A DNA stretch of 5,638 nt from Bacteroidaceae bacterium (lineage in GTDB: Bacteria; Bacteroidota; Bacteroidia; Bacteroidales; Bacteroidaceae): assembly GCA_017383665.1 (NCBI GenBank), contig JAFNWA010000001.1:1-5638 (forward strand), in the 5' to 3' direction. Position 1 is the stretch's first letter. Each line of letters begins with the position of its first letter. Shown piece after piece: positions 1 through 5,638 of this stretch. The notes beneath the pieces were generated by a model that had not been told where the DNA came from, did no database searches, and saw only the letters and a list, made by a program, of their open reading frames with translations. The translations under genes and the position numbers were made by a program.

Positions 1-99
1 GTAAGAGAGATAACTTTTTTGCGACTTAGAGCTGATGGTAGCGCTGCTTGCCAAATAGCCTTCAAAATCGTTCAGGATTGTTTCTAAATTGTTTTTCAT
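1..99 (-). CDS. Partial hypothetical protein, N-terminal 33 residues
   Basis: A leftward frame opens with ATG at 99-97 and stays open for 33 codons to the window edge, so the 3' end is missing. The product starts MKNNLETILNDFEGYL and continues with a Ser/Thr/Lys-rich stretch ending KSQKSYLSY. I do not recognise the family. The pattern of an amphipathic helix with F-x-x-YL, a polar linker and then K-S-x-x-SYLSY loosely recalls the SAM-like core-binding domain at the N-terminus of tyrosine recombinases. It also recalls N-terminal helices of some restriction or helicase proteins. Thirty-three residues cannot settle this. No Shine-Dalgarno sequence precedes the ATG, as for the other genes here. 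Coding status is inferred from the open frame, plausible composition and an AT-rich non-coding region directly upstream; it could be a chance frame. Confidence 0.55.
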   Translation of the reverse strand, partial: MKNNLETILNDFEGYLASSATISSKSQKSYLSY

Positions 100-232
100 A
101 AGATTATAGGTGTTAAGTTTTGGCCATATAATCTCACAATCATATACAAAAAAAGACGTGAGACTTGCTGCCTTATGTCCACATATCTTAGGCATCGCCA
201 AACGCCTTAACCAAATGAACAATGAAGAAACA

Positions 233-254
233 ATATTCCCACGCCGTGGAATAT
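233..254. repeat. Near-perfect 22-bp inverted repeat
   Basis: ATATTCC at 233-239 is the exact reverse complement of GGAATAT at 248-254, and the centre contains CCACG-C-CGTGG (239-249) in a register shifted by one. As RNA it can fold into a stem of 233-238 with 249-254, one bulged C, two more pairs and a five-base loop. No T-tract follows on either strand, so it is not a simple terminator. It could be a protein-binding site or part of a structured leader of the leftward gene. Confidence 0.5.
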
Positions 255-263
255 ACACATAGC

Positions 264-284
264 CTATGCGTAGAACACGCATAG
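264..284. repeat. 8-bp perfect hairpin flanked by direct repeats
   Basis: CTATGCGT (264-271) and ACGCATAG (277-284) are perfect complements around the loop AGAAC. The hairpin lies between two copies of GGWATATACACA (248-259 and 287-298) whose starts are 39 bases apart. No T-run follows on either strand, so a terminator is unlikely. It sits ten bases from the inverted repeat at 233-254, so the two could form tandem stem-loops in one transcript, or paired operator sites. The function is unknown. Confidence 0.5.
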
Positions 285-301
285 ACGGTATATACACAGA
301 A

Positions 302-441
302 TGAGCATTGATTGCTCCAGTCCTTGGTTTAAAATTTTGGCGAATTTAAGATATGGACTTAAAACAAAATGCTTTACATAACTTGTGGATTTCTCCCCAC
401 AAGCATTGCAAAAGTAATCAATTTTTCACAACCAATGCTCA
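302..441. repeat. 12-bp inverted repeat (11/12) around a 116-bp segment
   Basis: TGAGCATTGATT at 302-313 matches the reverse complement of 430-441, TGAGCATTGGTT, at 11 of 12 positions, with nine contiguous matches at the outer end. The enclosed segment is 314-429. The core AGCATT recurs inside it, forward at 402-407 and reverse at 368-373. Similar spacing is known for recombinase-inverted promoters in Bacteroides, but arms this short also occur by chance, and no recombination site is proven. Confidence 0.35.
382..403. repeat. 7-bp inverted repeat CTTGTGG/CCACAAG
   Basis: CTTGTGG at 382-388 and CCACAAG at 397-403 are perfect complements around an eight-base loop. The right arm overlaps AAGCATT (401-407), which is complementary to AATGCTT at 368-374. 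Two mutually exclusive foldings are therefore possible. No T-tract follows the stem. It may be an operator or a chance structure. Confidence 0.3.
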
Positions 442-443
442 AA
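409..443 (-). promoter_or_regulatory. Candidate leftward Bacteroidota-type promoter
   Basis: Read leftward, 416-409 is TACTTTTG, an exact match to the Bacteroides -7 consensus TAnnTTTG. TTTG at 443-440 fits the -33 element, but the 23-base spacer is longer than usual. Transcription would begin near position 400, giving a leader of about 300 bases for the gene starting at 99, including the hairpins at 264-284 and 233-254. The -33 element overlaps the right arm of the inverted repeat at 430-441. This is a consensus match only. Confidence 0.3.
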
Positions 444-471
444 AGGGAATATATTTCTTCATTTATAATGT

Positions 472-484
472 AGTATGTGATACT
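472..484. promoter_or_regulatory. Palindrome AGTAT-GTG-ATACT upstream of mutS, candidate operator
   Basis: AGTAT (472-476) and ATACT (480-484) form a perfect inverted repeat with a three-base centre. A third copy, AGTATC at 501-506, overlaps the candidate mutS -7 element. The position 60-70 bases before the mutS start would suit a repressor or activator site. The five-base arms are short enough to arise by chance. Confidence 0.3.
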
Positions 485-502
485 GCCTTATGGATTTTTT
501 AG

Positions 503-510
503 TATCTTCG
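503..510 (+). promoter_or_regulatory. Candidate mutS -7 promoter element
   Basis: TATCTTCG matches the Bacteroidota -7 consensus TAnnTTTG with one mismatch. It lies 34 bases before the mutS ATG, implying a short leader. No good -33 TTTG lies at the expected distance; the closest is TGTG at 476-479, 23 bases upstream. This is the best rightward candidate I can see in the region, but it is weak. Confidence 0.25.
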
Positions 511-544
511 CGTAATTATTGCACACAAAACATATACAAAATTT

Positions 545-3172
545 ATGGCCGAAAAAGAAGCTGCTCTTACCCCCATGATGCGCCAGTTCTATGAACTCAA
601 GGCAAAGCATCCCGATGCTGTGCTGCTGTTCCGTTGTGGCGACTTCTATGAAACATACTGTTCCGATGCCGTTGTGGCCTCGGAGATTCTTGGCATAACA
701 CTCACCAAGCGCTCAAACGGCAAGAGCGATGCAGCAAAGGCCATTGAAATGGCAGGCTTCCCCTTCCACGCACTCGACACCTACCTTCCCAAACTGGTGC
801 GTGCCGGCAAGCGCGTGGCTATTTGTGACCAGCTCGAGGACCCCAAGATGACCAAGAAACTGGTTAAGCGCGGCATTACAGAGCTTGTTACACCTGGTGT
901 CTCAATCAACGATAATGTGCTGGATTACAAGGAGAATAACTTCCTTGCTGCGGTACACTTCGGTAAGCCTATGTGCGGTGTCTCATTCCTTGATATTTCA
1001 ACAGGTGAATATCTTGTTGCCGAGGGAACATTCGACTATGTCGAAAAACTTTTGATAAATTTCCGTCCTAAAGAGGTGCTTGTAGAGCGTGGTCTTAAAA
1101 GTCGTTTCAATGATTGTTTCGGTACAAAGTTCCTCACATTCGAACTCGACGACTGGGCTTTCACCGATGAGTTTGCACACGAGAAACTGACAAAACACTT
1201 TGAGACAAAGAACCTCAAGGGATTCGGCATCTCGCACCTGCGCAGTGGAGTGGTGGCAGCCGGTGCAATACTGCATTATCTTGAGGTGACGCTGCACACA
1301 CAGATATCACATATACGCAACATTTCGCGCATTGAAGAGGAGCGTTATGTACGCCTTGACAAATTCACTATACGCAGTCTTGAACTCTTGGGTAGCATGC
1401 ACGATGGCGGCTCGTCACTCTTGTCGGTAATAGACCGGACATTGACCGCAATGGGTGCCCGCCTGCTGAAGCGTTGGATGGTTTTCCCTCTCAAAGATAA
1501 AAAGCCCATTGAGGAGCGTCTTGATATTGTGGAGTACTATTTCCGCGAGCCCTATTTCCGCGAACTAATTGAAGACCAATTGCACCTTATCGGTGACCTT
1601 GAGCGCATCATTGCCAAGGTTGCAGCCGGCCGTGTTTCTCCACGCGAACTTGTGCAGCTGAAACTTGCGCTGCAGGCTGTTGAACCAATCAAAAAGGCCT
1701 GTGAAGCAGCCGATAATGAGGTACTCAAGCGCATTGGTGCACAACTCGATTGCTGCGCCGAAATCCGCGACAGGATAGCAAGGGAAATTGTTCCGGAGCC
1801 TCCGTTGTTGCTTAACAAGGGTGGAGTAGTGGCGGATGGTGTAAACGAACAGCTTGACGAACTGCGCCAGATAGCCTATAATGGCAAGGATTATCTGCTG
1901 CAGCTACAGCAGCGCGAGAGCGAGCGCACAGGCATTCCAAGCCTTAAAATTTCGTTCAATAATGTTTTCGGCTACTACATCGAAGTGCGCAATACCTACA
2001 AGGATAATGTGCCTGCCGATTGGATACGCAAGCAGACACTTGTGAATGCAGAGCGTTACATCACCCAGGAGCTCAAGGAGTATGAAGAGAAAATCCTTGG
2101 TGCCGAGGAGAAGATTCTCTCGCTTGAGACTCAGATTTATAATAATCTTATTGCTGATTTGGCATCATATATACCTGCTATACAGGTGGATGCAACACAT
2201 CTTGCAAGGCTCGATGTGTTACTTTCGTTTGCTAATGTATCACGCGCATATAAATATATCCGTCCTGTAATAAGTGAAGAGGATGTGCTTGACATCAAGC
2301 AGGGACGCCACCCGGTGATTGAAAGACAGATGGCGGTAGGGGAGAGTTATATTCCTAACGACCTGTACCTCGACAACGACAAGCAGCAGATTATAATTGT
2401 AACAGGTCCAAACATGGCCGGTAAATCGGCTCTGTTGCGCCAGACAGCACTGATAACACTGCTCGCCCAGATTGGTTGTTTTGTGCCGGCAGAGAGCGCT
2501 GTAATTGGCCTTGTAGATAAGATTTTTACCCGTGTTGGAGCAAGTGACAACATCTCGGCCGGAGAATCGACATTTATGGTTGAGATGACCGAGGCTGCCA
2601 ACATCCTCAACAACCTCTCGGGGCACAGTCTTGTGCTGTTTGACGAACTTGGACGCGGAACATCGACATACGATGGTATGTCTATTGCTTGGGCTATTGT
2701 TGAGTATATACATGAATATTCAAAGGGTAGGGCGCGTACACTGTTTGCAACCCATTATCACGAGCTCAACGAGATGGAGAAGAGCTTCCCACGCATTAAG
2801 AACTTCAATGTTTCGGTGCGTGAGATTGACGGAAAAGTCATCTTCATGCGCAAACTTATGCCCGGTGGTAGTGAACACTCGTTCGGTATCCATGTTGCAC
2901 AGTTGGCCGGTATGCCGAAAAGCATCGTAAAACGCTCGGAGCAGATACTTAAGAAACTTGAAGCAGGTAACAATAGGGGAGAACTGAAAAGTGCTCCAAC
3001 TGCCGAAATTGCCGATAGCCGCGAGGGTATGCAGCTTAATTTCTTCCAGCTCGACGACCCTGTGCTCTCACAGGTACGCGATGAGATTCTGGGCATTGAT
3101 GTGAACAACCTGACACCGCTTGAGGCGCTGAATAAATTGAATGACATCAAACGCATTGTAAAAGGGAAATAA
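545..3172 (+). CDS. mutS: DNA mismatch repair protein MutS
   Basis: MutS slides on DNA as a dimer, recognises base mismatches and small loops, and recruits MutL in an ATP-dependent way; it acts in the cytoplasm behind the replication fork. The 875-residue product is full length for MutS1. The N-terminal mismatch-binding domain has the GDFYE motif, with the intercalating Phe34 and Glu36. Connector and lever domains follow, and the core has NVFGYYIEV (473-481). The ATPase domain has Walker A GPNMAGKS (621-628), the NISAGEST region, Walker B LVLFDELGRGTST (Asp700, Glu701) and the ATHYHEL motif near 735-741. QLNFF at 830-834 fits the bacterial sliding-clamp-binding pentapeptide, and the last 40 residues resemble the C-terminal oligomerisation helices. 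The ATG at 545 is the first plausible start and gives the expected N-terminus (LTPMMRQFYELKAKHPDAVL); no Shine-Dalgarno is present. A terminator follows 19 bases after the stop, so it is probably monocistronic. All key residues are intact. Confidence 0.97.
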   Translation: MAEKEAALTPMMRQFYELKAKHPDAVLLFRCGDFYETYCSDAVVASEILGITLTKRSNGKSDAAKAIEMAGFPFHALDTYLPKLVRAGKRVAICDQLEDPKMTKKLVKRGITELVTPGVSINDNVLDYKENNFLAAVHFGKPMCGVSFLDISTGEYLVAEGTFDYVEKLLINFRPKEVLVERGLKSRFNDCFGTKFLTFELDDWAFTDEFAHEKLTKHFETKNLKGFGISHLRSGVVAAGAILHYLEVTLHTQISHIRNISRIEEERYVRLDKFTIRSLELLGSMHDGGSSLLSVIDRTLTAMGARLLKRWMVFPLKDKKPIEERLDIVEYYFREPYFRELIEDQLHLIGDLERIIAKVAAGRVSPRELVQLKLALQAVEPIKKACEAADNEVLKRIGAQLDCCAEIRDRIAREIVPEPPLLLNKGGVVADGVNEQLDELRQIAYNGKDYLLQLQQRESERTGIPSLKISFNNVFGYYIEVRNTYKDNVPADWIRKQTLVNAERYITQELKEYEEKILGAEEKILSLETQIYNNLIADLASYIPAIQVDATHLARLDVLLSFANVSRAYKYIRPVISEEDVLDIKQGRHPVIERQMAVGESYIPNDLYLDNDKQQIIIVTGPNMAGKSALLRQTALITLLAQIGCFVPAESAVIGLVDKIFTRVGASDNISAGESTFMVEMTEAANILNNLSGHSLVLFDELGRGTSTYDGMSIAWAIVEYIHEYSKGRARTLFATHYHELNEMEKSFPRIKNFNVSVREIDGKVIFMRKLMPGGSEHSFGIHVAQLAGMPKSIVKRSEQILKKLEAGNNRGELKSAPTAEIADSREGMQLNFFQLDDPVLSQVRDEILGIDVNNLTPLEALNKLNDIKRIVKGK

Positions 3173-3191
3173 CACTTGAACAAACTTGTTT

Positions 3192-3236
3192 AAAAGGCTG
3201 TTAATAGTTCTGTATGAATCATTAACAGCCTTTTTT
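3192..3236 (+). terminator. Strong intrinsic terminator of mutS
   Basis: A perfect 14-bp stem pairs 3192-3205 with 3221-3234, built around AAAAGGCTGTTAAT and its complement. The loop can add three pairs (TTC 3208-3210 with GAA 3216-3218). Six T residues (3231-3236) follow the GC part of the stem, giving the classic rho-independent form. It begins 20 bases after the mutS stop. Unusually, the T-tract ends at the base before the katA ATG, so this hairpin is also the only sequence immediately in front of katA. Confidence 0.9.
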
Positions 3237-4742
3237 ATGGAAAATAAATTTTTGACAAATGAGATTGGTGCCCCTGTTACCGACAACACTAATTCACTTA
3301 CAGCCGGGGAGCGTGGTCCAGTGCTTCTTGAGGATAATTGGTTGCTCGAGAAACTTGCACATTTCGACCGAGAGGTAATACCCGAAAGGCGTATGCATGC
3401 GAAGGGTAGCGGAGCCTTCGGAACATTCACTACCACACATGATGTAACTCTCTACACTTGTGCGTCTGTTTTTTCGCAGATAGGCAAGAAAACAGATGTC
3501 TTTGTGCGTTTTTCAACCGTTGCCGGTGAGCGTGGCGCAGCCGATGCCGAGCGTGATATTCGTGGTTTTGCCGTTAAATTTTATACAGATGAAGGTAATT
3601 GGGATTTAGTTGGAAACAATACACCTGTATTCTTTCTCCGTGACCCTCTACAATTCCCCGACCTTAACCATGCAATCAAACGCGACCCGCAGACCAATTT
3701 GCGTTCACCGCAGAGTAATTGGGATTTCTGGACAATGCTGCCCGAGGCTTTGCATCAGGTTACAATTGTAATGTCCGACCGTGGCATACCGGCATCGTAT
3801 CGTCACATGCATGGCTTTGGCTCACACACATACAGCCTGGTAAATGCTGCAGGCAATAGGGTTTGGGTAAAATTTCATTTTCGGACAGAGCAGGGAATAA
3901 AGAATCTGAGTAACGCCGAGGCTGCATCAATAATAGCCAAGGATAGGGAAAGTCATGGGCGAGACCTCTTCAATACAATAGAAAAAGGCGATTTTCCACG
4001 CTGGAAACTCTATTTTCAGGTGATGACCGAAGAACAGGCTGCAAAATACAGGGAGAATCCGTTTGATATTACAAAAGTGTGGAGCCATAAGGATTTTCCA
4101 CTCATAGAGGTTGGTGTGCTTGAATTGAATCGTAATCCGCAGAATTATTTTGCCGAAGTTGAGCAGGCGGCATTCAACCCGGCTCATATCGTTCCGGGAC
4201 TAGGACTTTCGCCCGATAAGCTACTCCAGGGTAGGCTTTTCTCATACGGTGATGCACAACGCTATCGTCTTGGTGTGAACCATGACCAGATACCTGTTAA
4301 CAAGGCAAAGTGTCCTGTACATAGTTTTCACCGTGACGGTGCAATGCGCGTAGATGGCAACAGTGGTGCTACAAAGGGTTATTCGCCAAACAGTATCGGT
4401 GAATGGAAGACTACACCGGCAATGTATGCGCACTCGGCTGTTGCAGGAGAGTCTATGCGTTATAATCCATACGAAGACCGCAGTGATGATTGCTTCTATC
4501 AGCCTGGTAATCTCTATCGTCTCATGACCGAGGAGAAACGCCGGCTTCTTATAGAAAATACAGCGACTGATATAATGCCTGTTACAATGAATATAAAGTA
4601 CCGTCACGCGGCTCATTGCTACCTTGCCGACGAAGAGTATGGCAAGCGCCTTGCAGATGCTTTAGAGCTGGATTTTAAGGAGGTTGAGAGGCTTGCGGCA
4701 ATGAGTGAGAAGGAACGGCTTGCGACTACTGCTACTAAATAA
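3237..4742 (+). CDS. katA: Haem catalase, monofunctional
   Basis: It converts hydrogen peroxide to water and oxygen in the cytoplasm, protecting against oxidative stress. The 501-residue protein fits the small-subunit (clade 3) catalases. Catalytic His54 lies in RRMHAKGSGAFG and distal Asn127 in VGNNTPVFFLRDP. The proximal haem ligand Tyr337 is in RLFSYGDAQRYR, with Arg333 four residues before it. These numbers are those I recall for Proteus mirabilis catalase. YRHMHGFGSHTYS and WSHKDFPLIEVG are further family blocks. The ATG at 3237 is chosen because MENKFLTNEIGAPVTDN is the expected N-terminus. A TTG at 3186 in the same frame would add 17 residues encoded by the mutS terminator hairpin and is rejected. 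No Shine-Dalgarno is present, and the terminator T-tract touches the start codon, so the promoter must lie in or before the hairpin, or expression depends on read-through. The symbol could equally be katB in Bacteroides naming. Confidence 0.96.
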   Translation: MENKFLTNEIGAPVTDNTNSLTAGERGPVLLEDNWLLEKLAHFDREVIPERRMHAKGSGAFGTFTTTHDVTLYTCASVFSQIGKKTDVFVRFSTVAGERGAADAERDIRGFAVKFYTDEGNWDLVGNNTPVFFLRDPLQFPDLNHAIKRDPQTNLRSPQSNWDFWTMLPEALHQVTIVMSDRGIPASYRHMHGFGSHTYSLVNAAGNRVWVKFHFRTEQGIKNLSNAEAASIIAKDRESHGRDLFNTIEKGDFPRWKLYFQVMTEEQAAKYRENPFDITKVWSHKDFPLIEVGVLELNRNPQNYFAEVEQAAFNPAHIVPGLGLSPDKLLQGRLFSYGDAQRYRLGVNHDQIPVNKAKCPVHSFHRDGAMRVDGNSGATKGYSPNSIGEWKTTPAMYAHSAVAGESMRYNPYEDRSDDCFYQPGNLYRLMTEEKRRLLIENTATDIMPVTMNIKYRHAAHCYLADEEYGKRLADALELDFKEVERLAAMSEKERLATTATK

Positions 4743-4770
4743 AAAAATCGGCTTAAGCCGATTTTTTTAT
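4739..4770. terminator. Bidirectional terminator shared by katA and lgt
   Basis: The sequence is a perfect 32-bp palindrome: seven A, then TCGGCTTAAGCCGA, then seven T, with one further complementary pair of bases on each side. As RNA from either strand it forms a GC-containing stem (4747-4752 with 4757-4762) with a TTAA loop followed by a U-tract, so it should stop transcription in both directions. The katA stop TAA (4740-4742) is in the left arm and the lgt stop (complement of 4753-4755) is in the loop. Confidence 0.92.
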
Positions 4771-5562
4771 ACCCTTTATCATGTAATATGCTCCTGTAAT
4801 TATTAGTGGAATACTCAACCACTGTCCCATTATCAATGTCATTCCATTTTCAAAATCCACCTGATTCTCTTTTATGAACTCTACAAAGAAACGGAATGTA
4901 AATATTGTAAAAAGGCAATATCCCATAAACAATCCTGTACCGATTTTTGCCTTATATTTCTTGTAAAGCAACAAACCGAACAAGAATATTATAAAGTAAG
5001 CAATAGCCTCGTATAGCTGGGCGGGGTGGTGGGGAACCGTTTCTCCCGCTTGCACAAATATTACCCCCCATGGAAGATCGGTTTCGGTACCTATGATCTC
5101 ACTGTTCATAAAGTTACCAATGCGCACCATTGCCGAAAAGAAAGGAGCTGCAATTGCAATATTGTCAAGTGTCCACACCATTTTAAGCTTTGTTTTGCGC
5201 ACATATAGCAGCAAAGCTATAATTACACCGATAACTCCACCATGGCTTGCAAGTCCGGAGTATCCTGTGAATTTACCGTCTTTGAATGGCAGAATTATAT
5301 CAAGCGGATTGCTTAAATACCTTTCGGGTTCGTAAAAAAGGCAATGTCCAAAGCGTGCACCAATTAGAATACCTAAAAAGCAGTATAGAAAAAGGGGATC
5401 AAAAAGCTTTTCGTCAACATTCTGTTTTTTGTAAAGTTTCTTTACAATTAGATATGCGCCCAAAAGACCTATTACCCAGCAGAGAGAGTAATAGCGTACA
5501 GCAAAACCGGAAATTGAGAAAAGGACTGGAGACGGATCCCAAACTATAGCACTTGGTGTCAT
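4753..5562 (-). CDS. lgt: Prolipoprotein diacylglyceryl transferase
   Basis: Lgt transfers a diacylglyceryl group from phosphatidylglycerol to the lipobox cysteine of prolipoproteins, the first step of lipoprotein maturation, in the inner membrane. The 269-residue product is of usual length and strongly hydrophobic, with about seven predicted membrane segments. Family motifs are intact: AVRYYSLCW near 21-29, GARFGHCLFYEPERYL (68-83), the SHGGVIGVI block with His107 (aligning to E. coli His103), and the signature VRIGNFMNSEIIG (146-158) with Arg147 (E. coli Arg143), Asn150 and Glu155. HPAQLYEA (179-186) and FRFFVEFIKENQ with Arg224 (E. coli Arg239) follow. The alignment to E. coli is from memory. 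The ATG at 5562 gives a standard N-terminus (WDPSPVLF); an ATG at 5567 is out of frame. It starts 11 bases after the ychF stop, so co-transcription with ychF is likely. No Shine-Dalgarno is seen. Confidence 0.96.
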   Translation of the reverse strand: MTPSAIVWDPSPVLFSISGFAVRYYSLCWVIGLLGAYLIVKKLYKKQNVDEKLFDPLFLYCFLGILIGARFGHCLFYEPERYLSNPLDIILPFKDGKFTGYSGLASHGGVIGVIIALLLYVRKTKLKMVWTLDNIAIAAPFFSAMVRIGNFMNSEIIGTETDLPWGVIFVQAGETVPHHPAQLYEAIAYFIIFLFGLLLYKKYKAKIGTGLFMGYCLFTIFTFRFFVEFIKENQVDFENGMTLIMGQWLSIPLIITGAYYMIKGIKKSA

Positions 5563-5573
5563 TGCATCACTTT

Positions 5574-5638
5574 TTATACATTAAAACGGAAGTGCATGAT
5601 GTCACCGTCCTGTACAACATATTCTTTGCCTTCTACAC
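5574..5638 (-). CDS. ychF: YchF (OLA1-type) ATPase, C-terminal 20 residues
   Basis: Only the last 20 codons and the stop are inside the window; the rest lies past the right edge. The residues VEGKEYVVQDGDIMHFRFNV are the typical end of the YchF TGS domain, which finishes with DGDVMxFxFNV in most bacteria. YchF is an Obg-related P-loop NTPase that hydrolyses ATP rather than GTP, binds ribosomes and is linked to stress responses. The motor domain cannot be checked here. The stop is 11 bases before the lgt start on the same strand, which suggests a ychF-lgt operon read leftward and ending at the palindrome shared with katA. Confidence 0.92.
   Translation of the reverse strand, partial: VEGKEYVVQDGDIMHFRFNV

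Larger units (their letters stand above)
100..544. other. AT-rich divergent intergenic region with many repeats
   Basis: These 445 bases separate the leftward partial gene from mutS. I see no convincing gene, tRNA or known riboswitch. The region is visibly richer in A/T than the flanking coding DNA and unusually dense in short inverted repeats. These are TCTCAC/GTGAGA (132-137 and 158-163), TATGT-CC-ACATA (174-185), near-palindrome 233-254, hairpin 264-284, GAGCA/TGCTC (303-317), CTTGTGG/CCACAAG (382-403) and AGTAT-GTG-ATACT (472-484). Direct repeats are ATATACACA (251-259, 290-298) and CATATACAAAA (141-151, 531-541). It must hold the promoters of both flanking genes. Short repeats arise easily in AT-rich DNA, so only the longer or clustered ones are listed separately. 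Confidence 0.8.

Noticed and set aside
215..262. A 15-codon rightward open frame (MNNEETIFPRRGIYT) ending at the tandem hairpins.
   Set aside because: It is very short, has no ribosome-binding signal or recognisable relative, and much of its sequence is explained by the inverted repeat at 233-254. It could be a leader peptide, but nothing supports that.
621..628. Residue range in MutS (window 2405-2428): the Walker A loop reads GPNMAGKS instead of the more familiar GPNMGGKS.
   Set aside because: The invariant G-x4-G-K-S positions are intact, and Ala in this place is, as far as I recall, normal for Bacteroidota MutS. It is not a defect.
2240..2713. A long open frame antisense to the mutS ATPase region.
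   Set aside because: It is opposite the most conserved part of a confidently coding gene, its translation is Cys/His-rich and unlike a real protein, and it has no start signals of its own.
3186..3236. A 17-codon in-frame N-terminal extension of the catalase from TTG at 3186.
   Set aside because: The extension is encoded by the terminator hairpin, gives a hydrophobic string unlike catalase N-termini, and the internal ATG at 3237 yields the expected MENKFLTNEI start and family-standard residue numbers.
4242..4616. An open frame antisense to the 3' half of the catalase gene.
   Set aside because: The catalase frame is certain over this stretch, and the antisense product has no recognisable domain.
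5026..5549. Several rightward open frames across lgt.
   Set aside because: They overlap the intact leftward lgt frame, which has all its family motifs, and their translations look like random sequence.
1..5638. Search for CRISPR arrays, tRNA or rRNA genes, insertion-sequence ends and toxin-antitoxin pairs.
   Set aside because: No regularly spaced repeats, cloverleaf, transposase fragment with terminal repeats, or small paired gene module was seen.

Overview
The window reads as ordinary chromosomal DNA from a member of the Bacteroidota, most likely order Bacteroidales (inference). Two observations support this. The MutS, catalase and Lgt sequences have the character I associate with Bacteroides and Prevotella relatives, for example the MutS Walker A loop GPNMAGKS and the N-terminal FRCGDFYETY. 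In addition, none of the four visible start codons has a Shine-Dalgarno sequence in front of it; the leaders are A/T-rich, as is usual in this phylum.

Layout from left to right. Positions 1-99 hold the first 33 codons of an unidentified leftward gene that runs off the edge. Positions 100-544 are a 445-base AT-rich divergent intergenic region, rich in inverted and direct repeats, between that gene and mutS. mutS (545-3172, +) encodes a complete 875-residue DNA mismatch-recognition ATPase. It is followed by a strong intrinsic terminator (3192-3236) whose T-tract touches the ATG of a complete 501-residue haem catalase gene (3237-4742, +). The catalase gene converges on lgt (4753-5562, -), the prolipoprotein diacylglyceryl transferase gene. 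Their stop codons lie inside one perfect 32-bp palindrome (4739-4770) that should terminate transcription from both sides. Upstream of lgt, 11 bases away on the same strand, is the 3' end of ychF (5574-5638, -), so ychF and lgt probably form an operon.

Functionally this is housekeeping and stress-defence content: mismatch repair, hydrogen peroxide removal, lipoprotein maturation and a translation-associated ATPase. I see no pathway linking them. No CRISPR array, transposase, tRNA, rRNA or defence system is visible. The parts worth a second look are non-coding: the katA start fused to the mutS terminator, the shared stop-codon palindrome, and the repeat-rich region 100-544. That region includes a 12-bp near-perfect inverted repeat around a 116-bp segment that carries a candidate leftward promoter.
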